A stretch of 55,284 bases of DNA from Candidatus Scybalocola faecipullorum. Its GTDB lineage: Bacteria > Bacillota > Clostridia > Lachnospirales > Lachnospiraceae. How positions within the stretch are numbered: position 1 is the first letter of the stretch; every line of letters begins with the position of its first letter. The notes below the pieces were generated by a model. It saw only the letters and a program-made list of their open reading frames with translations. It was not told the origin of the DNA and did no database searches. Below, piece by piece: positions 1 through 7,722 of the stretch. The stretch is from NCBI GenBank assembly GCA_018716485.1, contig DVJY01000022.1, forward strand, positions 1 through 55,284, given 5' to 3'. Both the position numbers and the translations under genes were made by a program.

Positions 1-1239
1 TTGTCCCAATTCTTCCCTTGTCATTGTGTTTGTAATAAATGTTTCCTCGATCAAATGCGCCTCTCTTCGCCCGCCGTCGGAGAAATAGCCGTACAACGCA
101 TCGTTGATCAGCGTCTTTTCATTTCGATCCCTGGAAAGAATGCTTCCCTCGACAGCAACCAGCTGTATGCCGCCATCATGGACACTTTCAACGAACCGCA
201 TAAGCAGCGTCTTTTTTTTCTCATTGATATATGTATACTTACGCTCATAAACCGTATTTGTCTCAATAAATTTGGGTTTAATCTTATAACTATATACCGG
301 ATAGTGCCCGAACCAGCCTCTGTTTTTAAACAGTGTATCGAGCATCCCTTTCATCTGACTGTGATTTCCGGCATATATAGAAAGCACACTACCTATCCTC
401 GGATAGTTTCTGCAGCACTTTTCCAAGATATCTCTCAGCAGATCAAATAAGAAGCGTCCTTCTTTATGGGTAATCTTATAGACCCAAGCCTCAAAAAAAG
501 CATATGGATCCTCCTCATAATGGTCAGCCAAATGCGCAAGTTCCTCCCACTGGCACAGAAGAAATACTCTTTTTGCCGCTCTTAAAACCGGTTTTGTCAA
601 ATGGCATATCTCTTCCAGCGAGCGGTCATACTTGATACTTGTTCGCCCATAGCCGATTTCCGTTTCCGGATGCAGATACCAGCCAAGATAAAGGTGAAGG
701 AACTTAAAAAACAGCGCATACTCAATCTCATAAGTATTCATCCACTGTTCCCCAAGGACAAGCCATTTGTCCATAAACGCATCGATTGGTTCGCAGACAA
801 GACGCCATGGCACCTTGTCAGTATCTTTTGTCAGCGGGAATGTGCAAAGATTGTAATTCCACAGTACAATACGCGCTTGAACATCTTCAAAGAAAAAAGA
901 GCTTTCTTTTAGTGTGCCTTCGGCATCGGCATTCAGACCGTTTTTAAAATAAATCCGGTAACCGCCTTTTGTCTTTTCGCCGCGTACATCGGTCATCAGT
1001 ATCTCCCGCGGATGCCTGCCATCTTCAATCAATACATTTTTAAATGTCAATGTTATGGAAAACGCTGTTGTCTGCGCAACATTGACAACAAATTCTCTGT
1101 TTTTTATCTTGTATGGAATGACTGACTTATCTACAACATAATCACAAAACACGATCAGACTTTTGTACACGTCCTCGTGAAAGCCTGCAGCAAATTCCAG
1201 AAATGCTGCCCGCTTTTGTTCTGTCATCTGATACTTCAT
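1..1239 (-). CDS. Unrecognised protein, C-terminus cut by window edge
   Basis: A continuous open frame of 413 codons runs from an ATG at 1239 to the left edge without a stop, so the C-terminus is missing. The start (MKYQMTEQKR...) is preceded by a good ribosome binding site, GGAG, 6 bases upstream. I do not recognise the family. The product is rich in aromatic and charged residues, has no signal peptide or membrane segment that I can see, and looks cytoplasmic. Several Trp/Tyr-rich stretches (for example LFFKFLHLYLGWYLHP near residue 180) suggest a folded globular protein. It lies 19 bp downstream of maf on the same strand, so the two are probably co-transcribed. The frame is convincing as a gene; the function is unknown. 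Confidence 0.82.
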   Translation of the reverse strand, partial: MKYQMTEQKRAAFLEFAAGFHEDVYKSLIVFCDYVVDKSVIPYKIKNREFVVNVAQTTAFSITLTFKNVLIEDGRHPREILMTDVRGEKTKGGYRIYFKNGLNADAEGTLKESSFFFEDVQARIVLWNYNLCTFPLTKDTDKVPWRLVCEPIDAFMDKWLVLGEQWMNTYEIEYALFFKFLHLYLGWYLHPETEIGYGRTSIKYDRSLEEICHLTKPVLRAAKRVFLLCQWEELAHLADHYEEDPYAFFEAWVYKITHKEGRFLFDLLRDILEKCCRNYPRIGSVLSIYAGNHSQMKGMLDTLFKNRGWFGHYPVYSYKIKPKFIETNTVYERKYTYINEKKKTLLMRFVESVHDGGIQLVAVEGSILSRDRNEKTLINDALYGYFSDGGRREAHLIEETFITNTMTREELGQ

Positions 1240-1258
1240 AAATATCTCCTATTCCCTA

Positions 1259-1846
1259 TTATGATAAGTGATAAAGACAGTGCCATACACTCGACAGCGG
1301 CAGCCCCACAACATTATTATAATCGCCGCAGATTGAGGCGACAAGGACTGCGCCTTTGCCCTGTATACCGTAAGCCCCCGCCTTATCCATCGGCTCCTTT
1401 GTCTTTATGTACCAGTCGATTACAGAATCTTCCAGCTGCCGCATCGTCACTTGTGTGCTCTCGGCAAAAACCTTCTTGAAGATATGACCGGATTTATCCC
1501 GTCCCATCATACATACACCGGTATAAACTTCATGCTGCCTTCCCGAAAGCATCTCAAGCGAACGTTTTGCATCTGACGCATCCTTGGGTTTCCCGAGGAT
1601 ACTGCCGCCGCATGAAACGACGGTATCCGCCCCGAGGACAACACACTGCGTCATATCGTCATGTTCGGAAATTTTATCAAATACTTCCTGTGCTTTCATC
1701 GACGCCAATGCCATGACAACACGGTCTGGCGCAGTCTCAGCTGTCTTTTCCTCCGTCCGGGCAGGCACTACTTCAAATGTTATGCCTGCCTGTTCAAGCA
1801 AAGCTTTCCTCCGCGGCGACGCAGATGCCAAAATAACCTTTCTCAT
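1259..1846 (-). CDS. maf: Maf family nucleoside triphosphate pyrophosphatase
   Basis: Maf proteins hydrolyse non-canonical or canonical nucleoside triphosphates to the monophosphate and pyrophosphate, and are linked to house-cleaning and septum control. The 195-residue length fits. Visible signatures are the N-terminal substrate-binding motif SASPRRKALLEQAG, the LGADTVV segment with the catalytic Asp near residue 75, and DKAGAYGIQGKGA near residue 155. I chose the ATG at 1846 because GAGGAG lies about 10 bases upstream; a TTG at 1864 is in frame, but the ribosome binding site falls inside that extension. An extended -10 (TGCTAAAAT) lies about 45 bp upstream. The next gene downstream is the unrecognised gene at the left edge, 19 bp away. 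Confidence 0.93.
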   Translation of the reverse strand: MRKVILASASPRRKALLEQAGITFEVVPARTEEKTAETAPDRVVMALASMKAQEVFDKISEHDDMTQCVVLGADTVVSCGGSILGKPKDASDAKRSLEMLSGRQHEVYTGVCMMGRDKSGHIFKKVFAESTQVTMRQLEDSVIDWYIKTKEPMDKAGAYGIQGKGAVLVASICGDYNNVVGLPLSSVWHCLYHLS

Positions 1847-1946
1847 GGTATGTTCACTCCTCAAATATTAACATTCCATATTTTAGCACATCCGCAGCAA
1901 AAAAAGTAGTCCTAATTTATATATACAGATATTTTATCCGTATTTT

Positions 1947-2783
1947 TCACTTTTTCCCTTCCATCTCAGGCATATAGTCCCAATATCGCTTCGGCATCAT
2001 ATTCATCTGGCATCTTGGATTTTCCCGCTCTTTAATCATAATCGTCCTGAAAAATGCTTTCCAAAGTGTCTCATAATCGTCTTTTGCCGACGGCATCTGT
2101 GCGCCGCCTCTGCCCGCTCCGGCCGCGGCCACGCGTATTGCGTCAATCATCGGTATATTTTCGCCGTCCTGTTCTTCCATACCGCTGTAATCAACCATCC
2201 TGACAGGTTTTCCCGGAATGTGCAAACATGCCCGCTTTCGCCCCACATCACAAATTATAAAGCGCTCTTTGGGAAATCGTTCTGTAAAATGATCTGCCAA
2301 CTGGTACAGCAGCCAATGTCTCGGACGGATCCGCGCAAGCAAAAGTTTTCCGCCAATATCCTCAAATCTCAAAAATCCAAACAGATGATCAGCCTCTTTG
2401 CTCACTTGTCTGGAAAGCTGCATAACAAGCTGCACTGAAGGCTCACTTAAATAGTTCTCGATTTGCGCGCCCATATAAAATCCTCCCACGATAAACCGGT
2501 AGATAGCGTGTGCTTTTTTAGGATTATTTGCGCATGAAGCATTAAAAATCATATCAAATGCCCTTTTTGAAATCTTCTTCCGTACAGCCAAAGCTACTTT
2601 GGCTGCCGCGGAAGTATCGGTCACAATTTCTCTGTACTCTAAAAACATCTCTGTCTGCGCGGGCTGTCCCATCAGTTCAATTCTGATGTCGTGAAGCCCG
2701 TATCTGCTGACATATGCTTCATGAACCGCACTTAAAATACCTTCAAGAGAATCCTGGCACAAAAGAATCCTTGTCAGTTTCAT
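1947..2783 (-). CDS. TIGR03915-like putative DNA metabolism/repair protein
   Basis: This 278-residue protein matches my recollection of the family catalogued as TIGR03915 (probable DNA metabolism protein, DUF4130-type), which is nearly always encoded beside the TIGR03916 radical SAM protein. Visible pieces are the N-terminal MKLTRILLCQDSLEGILSAV, a central FEDIGGKLLLARIRPRHW segment and a C-terminal region ending near KRYWDYMPEM, typical of the family. Its ATG overlaps the stop codon of the upstream radical SAM gene by 4 bp (ATGA), so translation of the two is probably coupled. The biochemical role is not established; involvement in DNA repair or modification is inferred from the partner gene and from the SOS-like promoter upstream. 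Confidence 0.85.
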   Translation of the reverse strand: MKLTRILLCQDSLEGILSAVHEAYVSRYGLHDIRIELMGQPAQTEMFLEYREIVTDTSAAAKVALAVRKKISKRAFDMIFNASCANNPKKAHAIYRFIVGGFYMGAQIENYLSEPSVQLVMQLSRQVSKEADHLFGFLRFEDIGGKLLLARIRPRHWLLYQLADHFTERFPKERFIICDVGRKRACLHIPGKPVRMVDYSGMEEQDGENIPMIDAIRVAAAGAGRGGAQMPSAKDDYETLWKAFFRTIMIKERENPRCQMNMMPKRYWDYMPEMEGKK

Positions 2784-4225
2784 ATGACTGTCACCTCCGG
2801 TACTGTATGTGCTGTTTCCTCCATATCTGTCAGATGGAAATCATCAAACAAAGAAAGCTGCCGGTAACTTTCACCGGCATCTTTTAAATGGGACGGCAGT
2901 TTTTCATTAAGTGAAAGCAAATTTCTCGCAATATAATCTTCATCTATCTTTGTCGGGTACATCATACGTCCCTGACATGTAATAAAATACAGCGCCCTCT
3001 TCAGAACAATGCCCAGTTTTTGCAAATCATCAAATGTCAGTTTTGCAAACTTTCTTGCTCTGCATATCCTCCGGGCGCCGGTGACCCCCACTCCCGGCAC
3101 TCTAAGCAGTGTTCGATAACCGGCTTTGTTGACCTCAACCGGGAACATATCTAAATGTCTCAGCGCCCAATCGCACTTCGGATCGAAAAACACATTAAAA
3201 TTCGGCCTTTGTTCATCTAAAAGTTCTTCTGCTTTAAACCCGTAAAACCTTAAAAGCCAGTCTGCCTGATAAAGCCGGTGTTCCCTCAAAAGCGGCGGCC
3301 GGGTTCCCGGCGCCGGAAGATGAGGGTCTTCATTCAGCGGAACATAAGCCGAATAAAATACCCGCTTCATATGAAACCGCTGATACAAAGATTCGGTAAC
3401 AGATATGATCTGATAATCTGATTCCGGCGTGGCTCCGATGATCATCTGTGTACTCTGCCCGGCCGGAACAAAAAGGCGCTCCTGCTGTCCTGACCGGCGC
3501 ACTTGCGGCGTTTTGTCATATCTGTCCCAAGGCGCCGGTGTCAGCGTCTCTCCCCATGGCACAAACTCGGACTCCCGGTATGCCCTGACTGCCGGATGCT
3601 GCTTTTCGATGCCTTTTTGAATCTGGCGCATCGGTGTCAAAATACGTGTTCTTGTCTTGGCAGGGGCAAGCTTTTTAAGACCCTCTGCCGTAGGCAGTTC
3701 CAAATTGCAGCTGACTCTGTCCGCTAAAAAACCGATATCATCCACCAACTGGGCATTAGCGCCCGGAATCAGCTTTACATGAATATAGCCGCAAAAATGA
3801 TACTTCCGGCGCAAGAGTGCCAGCACTTCGTACATACGTTCCATCGTATAATCCGGCGTATGCAGTACGCCGGAACTTAAAAACAGACCTTCAATATAAT
3901 TCCTTCTATAAAATTCTACGGTCAGTGTGCATATCTCTTCCGGTGAAAATGTGGCTCTCGGCACATCATTGCTGATTCTGTTCATACAATACCGGCAATC
4001 GTAACAACAGTCATTGGACATAAGGATTTTAAGCAGTGAAATACATCGTCCGTCGCCCGCAAAAGCATGGCATATGCCCGAACGATGCCCATTGCCCATG
4101 CCCAAGCCGCTGTTTTTCCGCTCTGAGCCGGATGAAGTACAGGAAACATCATATTTGGCCGCATCGGCAAGAATTTCCAATTTTTCCTGAAGCGTCATCG
4201 GACGCTGTACGCTGATTCTCTCCAT
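2780..4225 (-). CDS. TIGR03916-like radical SAM DNA modification/repair protein
   Basis: A 481-residue protein with the radical SAM cluster motif CxxxCxxC at about residues 73-80 (CCYDCRYC), which binds a 4Fe-4S cluster and S-adenosylmethionine. A C-terminal helix-hairpin-helix region near residues 375-415 (LLRVPGVGVTGARRICRARK) suggests contact with DNA. This arrangement is that of the family named putative DNA modification/repair radical SAM protein. The substrate is unknown. The ATG at 4225 follows AGAGGAAAAG; a second Met ten residues in is possible. It is first in a two-gene unit with the TIGR03915-like gene. The leader is unusual: two LexA-like boxes in the promoter, a run of 13 G and two stem-loops before the start codon. 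Confidence 0.9.
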   Translation of the reverse strand: MERISVQRPMTLQEKLEILADAAKYDVSCTSSGSERKNSGLGMGNGHRSGICHAFAGDGRCISLLKILMSNDCCYDCRYCMNRISNDVPRATFSPEEICTLTVEFYRRNYIEGLFLSSGVLHTPDYTMERMYEVLALLRRKYHFCGYIHVKLIPGANAQLVDDIGFLADRVSCNLELPTAEGLKKLAPAKTRTRILTPMRQIQKGIEKQHPAVRAYRESEFVPWGETLTPAPWDRYDKTPQVRRSGQQERLFVPAGQSTQMIIGATPESDYQIISVTESLYQRFHMKRVFYSAYVPLNEDPHLPAPGTRPPLLREHRLYQADWLLRFYGFKAEELLDEQRPNFNVFFDPKCDWALRHLDMFPVEVNKAGYRTLLRVPGVGVTGARRICRARKFAKLTFDDLQKLGIVLKRALYFITCQGRMMYPTKIDEDYIARNLLSLNEKLPSHLKDAGESYRQLSLFDDFHLTDMEETAHTVPEVTVI

Positions 4226-4239
4226 CTTTTCCTCTTTCC

Positions 4240-4258
4240 TGACGCACCTGCTGCGTCA
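4240..4258 (-). repeat. Stem-loop just before the radical SAM ribosome binding site
   Basis: Perfect 7-bp inverted repeat TGACGCA / TGCGTCA with a 5-nt loop, ending immediately upstream of the AGGAAAGAGGAAAAG ribosome binding region of the radical SAM gene. It could affect translation or mRNA stability; that is an inference. Confidence 0.6.
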
Positions 4259-4269
4259 ATAATGGTAGA

Positions 4270-4289
4270 TTTGGAAGTTTGCTTCCAAA
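4270..4289 (-). repeat. Stem-loop in the radical SAM leader
   Basis: Perfect 8-bp inverted repeat TTTGGAAG / CTTCCAAA with a 4-nt loop. It sits between the G13 tract and the second leader hairpin. It has no U-tract in either direction, so it is not an intrinsic terminator. Confidence 0.6.
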
Positions 4290-4295
4290 CTTTTG

Positions 4296-4308
4296 CCCCC
4301 CCCCCCCC
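4296..4308 (-). repeat. Homopolymer run of 13 G (minus strand) in the radical SAM leader
   Basis: Thirteen consecutive C on the plus strand, so 13 G in the transcript sense, about 12-25 bases after the predicted transcription start. It is by far the longest G/C homopolymer in the window. Such tracts can slip during replication or transcription, and are also common sites of assembly error. Confidence 0.9.
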
Positions 4309-4313
4309 GCATC

Positions 4314-4325
4314 GAATGTATGTTC
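4314..4325. promoter_or_regulatory. LexA-like box 2, downstream of the -10
   Basis: GAACATACATTC on the minus strand, one mismatch from the Gram-positive LexA core GAAC-N4-GTTC. It lies directly downstream of the -10 of the radical SAM promoter and its centre is 23 bp from that of the other box. Confidence 0.55.
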
Positions 4326-4327
4326 TT

Positions 4328-4356
4328 ATTATACACAAACATACGTTCTGTGTAAA
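4328..4356 (-). promoter_or_regulatory. SigmaA promoter of the DNA-repair radical SAM unit
   Basis: TTTACA (4351-4356), a 17-bp spacer and TATAAT (4328-4333) on the minus strand make a near-consensus housekeeping promoter about 100 bp upstream of the radical SAM start codon. The spacer holds a LexA-like box, so repressor binding would block polymerase. Confidence 0.75.
4337..4348. promoter_or_regulatory. LexA-like box 1, in the promoter spacer
   Basis: GAACGTATGTTT on the minus strand, one mismatch from GAAC-N4-GTTC, lying wholly between the -35 and -10 elements. Two such boxes about two helical turns apart is the pattern expected for a LexA-repressed SOS gene, and fits the predicted DNA-repair role of the unit. 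Confidence 0.6.
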
Positions 4357-4395
4357 GGCTGTTTTCTGAAAATATAAAATCAGCTTCTTAGGTAT

Positions 4396-4424
4396 AAAAA
4401 AAGGCACAGCCGCAAAGCCATGCC
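4396..4424 (-). terminator. Intrinsic terminator after ribF
   Basis: GGCATGGC / GCTGTGCC form an 8-bp stem (with two G-U pairs in RNA) around a 6-nt loop, followed by seven T on the minus strand. It ends the rimP-to-ribF operon. A second hairpin without a T-tract lies between it and the ribF stop codon. Confidence 0.8.
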
Positions 4425-4444
4425 AGAGTGTATAAATCTTTTCC

Positions 4445-4465
4445 CTCAGACAGTCTCTGTCTGAG
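4445..4465. repeat. Inverted repeat in the ribF 3-prime region
   Basis: Perfect 9-bp inverted repeat CTCAGACAG / CTGTCTGAG with a 3-nt loop, 13 bp after the ribF stop codon. No T-run follows it, so it is more likely an mRNA-stabilising hairpin than a terminator. Confidence 0.55.
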
Positions 4466-4478
4466 AAATTGTCTTATT

Positions 4479-5432
4479 CTATTTTTTAAAATAGGCAACT
4501 GCACAGTCCTTGTCTCTGTGCATCTGTGCCTTCAGCGCATCAATAGACTCAAATTTCATTTCCGGGCGCTGATAATGATAGAGCATCACTTCAATATCTT
4601 TGCCGTACAGATCGCCTGTAAATTCATAAACATATGTCTCAATACGCCGGCTGCTGCTGTCTGATACTGTAGGATTGCAGCCGATATTGGTCACAGACGG
4701 ATATTCTTTATTATAAATCCTTGTTCTTGAAATATAGACGCCGTTGGGCGGAAGCAGTTTATTTTCCGGAGTCATCAGATTGGCCGTAGGCATACCGATT
4801 GTTCTCCCGATACGCCGTCCATGGATCACTTCCCCCATCACAGCAAACGGAAAACCGAGCAGGCGGTTGGCCGTTTCAATATCTCCGACGGCAATGGCTT
4901 TTCTGATAATCGTTGAACCGATTTTTTTAGTTTCTGTCTTTTCATTATCATCCAGTCCCGGCGGTATATCATCGCAGATTTTCCGGCAGATATCCGTCTG
5001 ATAACCGAGCAGCGGCGCCATACTTTCAAGCAGGTCCGTATTGCCTTTCCTGTTTTTTCCAAATCTGAAATCTTCACCGACCACCACAAAACGGGCGCCG
5101 ACTTTATCAATCAGAACTTCTTTTATAAATGCTGCGGGATCCATTGACGCAGTTTCTTTCGTAAACGGATATTCAATCAGAACATCAACACCCATTCGTT
5201 CAGCGATGATCCGGCGTTCGTTAAATGTATATATAAGCCTTTGTTCTTTGTCGCCGAACAGACTGTTGGGATGATAATCGAAAGTAAAAACCACTGACAG
5301 CATACCTTTTTCTTTATAATGATTAATGTGGTCAATCAGCACCTGATGTCCTCTGTGAAGACCGTCAAATTTTCCGAGAGCCACCGCTGTATTTGTTAAT
5401 TTAAATTCTTTTGTTCCTGAAATGTAAATCAT
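4479..5432 (-). CDS. ribF: Bifunctional riboflavin kinase / FAD synthetase
   Basis: RibF phosphorylates riboflavin to FMN and adenylates FMN to FAD. The 317-residue length is normal. The N-terminal nucleotidyltransferase domain shows ALGKFDGLHRGHQVLI near residues 18-33, and the C-terminal flavokinase domain shows RTIGMPTANL near residue 195 with the substrate-binding Thr-Ala-Asn. The ATG at 5432 follows TAGGAG at a good distance. It is the last gene of the infB operon, 10 bp after truB, the same order as in Bacillus subtilis, and a terminator follows. No FMN riboswitch is seen in front of it. Confidence 0.96.
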   Translation of the reverse strand: MIYISGTKEFKLTNTAVALGKFDGLHRGHQVLIDHINHYKEKGMLSVVFTFDYHPNSLFGDKEQRLIYTFNERRIIAERMGVDVLIEYPFTKETASMDPAAFIKEVLIDKVGARFVVVGEDFRFGKNRKGNTDLLESMAPLLGYQTDICRKICDDIPPGLDDNEKTETKKIGSTIIRKAIAVGDIETANRLLGFPFAVMGEVIHGRRIGRTIGMPTANLMTPENKLLPPNGVYISRTRIYNKEYPSVTNIGCNPTVSDSSSRRIETYVYEFTGDLYGKDIEVMLYHYQRPEMKFESIDALKAQMHRDKDCAVAYFKK

Positions 5433-5442
5433 TGTCTGGCTC

Positions 5443-6369
5443 CTATAAAAACATTTTTACCGGCTTATACTGTCTGCCATCCACGTCATATGCATATACA
5501 CCGACAAACCGTCCGGAAAAATCATACACACGGACCTGTCCGCAGGCATCAGCATTCTCCGCTTTTTCTATATTTTCCGCTTTAAAAGGATTTCCATTAT
5601 AAATTAAACGACAGTCCTTTTCTTTTATATATACTGCCGGATATTCACGAAGCATGTCATCTACAGGCACAATGACCGAATTCAATGTCTGTTCCTTTAC
5701 CATCCGCTCAATCTGTGCCAGCGTCAGTGCACTGCCGATTTCAAAGTTTCCGACACGGATACGCGTCAAAGCTTCCATACATCCGCCGCAGCCCATCTTT
5801 TCCCCTATATCATGACAGAGTGTGCGGATATAAGTGCCTTTGGAACAATGAACCCGTACAGGCACTCTGACTGTTTGGGCGCTGTCATCATACTGTACAT
5901 CGCCCGTCATCTCAATTTCATAAATATGCACCCGTCTCGCTTTTCGGCTGATCTCCCTGCCTTCCCGGGCCAGTTCATACAGCTTCTTCCCGCCGACTTT
6001 AATTGCTGAATACATCGGCGGCACCTGATTGTAATCGCCTTTAAATGAGGCTGCCGCCGCGTCAAGAGCCGTTTTAAATTCTGGCGACCATACAGCCGGA
6101 TGCCGCGCCGTCACTTTCCCCGTCGTATCCTGAGTATCTGTTGTCACTCCCAGCAGCAGCACTGCTTCATAAACTTTATCCTGCCCGGCAATCATATCAC
6201 ACAGCTTTGTGCCCCTGCCCAAGCATACCGGCAGTACGCCTGTGGCCGCCGGATCCAGCGTCCCTGTATGGCCGATTTTCTTTTGTTTTAATATGCCCCG
6301 CAGTTTTGCCACCACGTCATGGGAAGTAAAATCCTTTTCTTTATAAACATTCAGCATTCCGTCAATCAT
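5443..6369 (-). CDS. truB: tRNA pseudouridine(55) synthase
   Basis: TruB isomerises U55 of tRNA to pseudouridine. The 308-residue protein has the catalytic Asp in GTLDPAATGVLPVCLG near residue 40 and the usual N-terminal GMLNVYKEKDFTSHDVV. The C-terminal region (about 245-308) looks like the small PUA-type or TruB C-terminal extension of Firmicutes. Its ATG overlaps the end of nrnA by 8 bp, with no strong ribosome binding site of its own, suggesting coupled translation. ribF follows after 10 bp. Confidence 0.96.
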   Translation of the reverse strand: MIDGMLNVYKEKDFTSHDVVAKLRGILKQKKIGHTGTLDPAATGVLPVCLGRGTKLCDMIAGQDKVYEAVLLLGVTTDTQDTTGKVTARHPAVWSPEFKTALDAAAASFKGDYNQVPPMYSAIKVGGKKLYELAREGREISRKARRVHIYEIEMTGDVQYDDSAQTVRVPVRVHCSKGTYIRTLCHDIGEKMGCGGCMEALTRIRVGNFEIGSALTLAQIERMVKEQTLNSVIVPVDDMLREYPAVYIKEKDCRLIYNGNPFKAENIEKAENADACGQVRVYDFSGRFVGVYAYDVDGRQYKPVKMFL

Positions 6370-7330
6370 TGTCTTTCAGCTGCGCCCCTATCTTTTCTAT
6401 AATCTCATTGATTACTGTCTGCGGCTGCTTGTAAACTGTAGCGCCGGCTGCTTTTATATGACCTCCGCCGCCGTAAGATACTGCAATATCTGCAACGTTT
6501 ACGCCGTCTTTTGAACGCATACTCAGCTTCCAGCTGCCGTCTGCATTTTCACTGAGCAAAATTGCCGCAAGCGTCCCCCGAGTCTGGCGGAGCTGATCGA
6601 TCACACCTTCCAGATCACTGTAGACCGCATGGAATTCATCAAAAATTTCCCGTGTCACAATGCCGACAATAACTTTGCCTTCCATATACAAAAGGCTGTC
6701 CATCAGGCAGCGGCCGAGCAGACGGTTCTGGACATAAGTTTTTTCAAAAAAGACACGATCCATGATATTTTCCGTATGGACGCCTTTGCTGATAAGCCGT
6801 CCTGCCGCAAGCATGGTATGCTCTGAAGTGCTCGTATGCTTAAAACAGCCTGTATCGCAAATGATGCCCATGTACAGCGCATTTGCCGCGTCAAGTCCGA
6901 CTTTATCGTCATCAAACAGATCACACAGCACTTCGCATGTAGAACTTGCCTGAGGAAAGATTATATTCTCATCGGCATAGCCCGGATTGCTTATATGATG
7001 ATCAATACAAATGGTCTTCGCCGCATGATCAAAATAGGCTGCGAACTTTCCAAGACGCTCCTTATCCGAACAGTCCACCGCGATAAATAAATCCGGATAA
7101 ACTTCTGCGCTGTCATCTGTCACTATGCGGTCCGTGTCTCTGATAATCTTATAACTTTCCGGCACTTCTTCCAGATAGACCGTCACCTGAGTCTGCGGGT
7201 AATTATCCTTAATGTAATGATATACACCCATACAGGAACCGACGCAGTCGCCGTCGGGACGAACGTGTCCCCCAACAGCAACGCTGCGCGCGGCCGAAAG
7301 CTGCTCAAGCAATTTATTGTTCATCATCAT
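6362..7330 (-). CDS. nrnA: DHH-family bifunctional oligoribonuclease / PAP phosphatase
   Basis: NrnA degrades short oligoribonucleotides (nanoRNA) and 3-prime-phosphoadenosine 5-prime-phosphate; related proteins also cleave linear dinucleotides. About 320 residues with the DHH motif (ICIDHHISNPGYAD near residue 105), an upstream VDCSD segment near 90 and the C-terminal DHHA1 glycine-rich GGGGHIKAAG near 285. The reading frame begins with a GTG-ATG-ATG-ATG run, so the exact start (7333, 7330, 7327 or 7324) cannot be fixed; AAAGGA lies just upstream. It overlaps the end of rbfA. The position between rbfA and truB is conserved in Firmicutes. Confidence 0.92.
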   Translation of the reverse strand: MMMNNKLLEQLSAARSVAVGGHVRPDGDCVGSCMGVYHYIKDNYPQTQVTVYLEEVPESYKIIRDTDRIVTDDSAEVYPDLFIAVDCSDKERLGKFAAYFDHAAKTICIDHHISNPGYADENIIFPQASSTCEVLCDLFDDDKVGLDAANALYMGIICDTGCFKHTSTSEHTMLAAGRLISKGVHTENIMDRVFFEKTYVQNRLLGRCLMDSLLYMEGKVIVGIVTREIFDEFHAVYSDLEGVIDQLRQTRGTLAAILLSENADGSWKLSMRSKDGVNVADIAVSYGGGGHIKAAGATVYKQPQTVINEIIEKIGAQLKDND

Positions 7331-7694
7331 CACGTTCCTTTAAATCTTTTGTCACATCATCAATCAGTTTCGACATATTGACACCATACTCAATGGACTG
7401 GTCCATACAAAATGTAATTTCAGGCGTATGACGCAGATTTACAGAGCGTGCCAGTTCTTTGCGAATATATCCGATGGCGCTCTTTAAACCTTCCATCGTA
7501 TCTTCCTGTGCTTTCTTATCCCCCAAGACACTGATATAGGCTTTGCAGTATTTGAGATCCGGTGTCACCTCCACAGAAACGACACTTGTCATTGGGGAGA
7601 TCCTCGGATCTTTGATTTCCCGCAGAATGATTCTGCTCAGTTCTTTTAAAACTTCCCCATTGATTCTTGTATTCTTAATACTGTTTTTTCTCAT
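7314..7694 (-). CDS. rbfA: Ribosome-binding factor A
   Basis: RbfA is a KH-like protein that binds the 30S subunit during late 16S rRNA 5-prime-end maturation. The 126-residue length fits, with the family-typical ILREIKDPRISPMTSVVSVEVTPDLKYCKAYISV region split over residues 22-60 and RHTPEITFCMDQSIEYG near 95-110. The ATG at 7694 follows GGAG at 6 bases. It sits 28 bp after infB and overlaps the start of nrnA. The tail is acidic (DDDEQ). Confidence 0.96.
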   Translation of the reverse strand: MRKNSIKNTRINGEVLKELSRIILREIKDPRISPMTSVVSVEVTPDLKYCKAYISVLGDKKAQEDTMEGLKSAIGYIRKELARSVNLRHTPEITFCMDQSIEYGVNMSKLIDDVTKDLKERDDDEQ

Positions 7695-7722
7695 ATCTTA
7701 CTCCAATCCCGACTGACTGAAA

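Noticed and set aside
4195-4407. 70-codon minus-strand frame running through the G13 tract into the radical SAM start
   Set aside because: It lies on the promoter and leader, reads the G-run as poly-Gly, and lacks a ribosome binding site.
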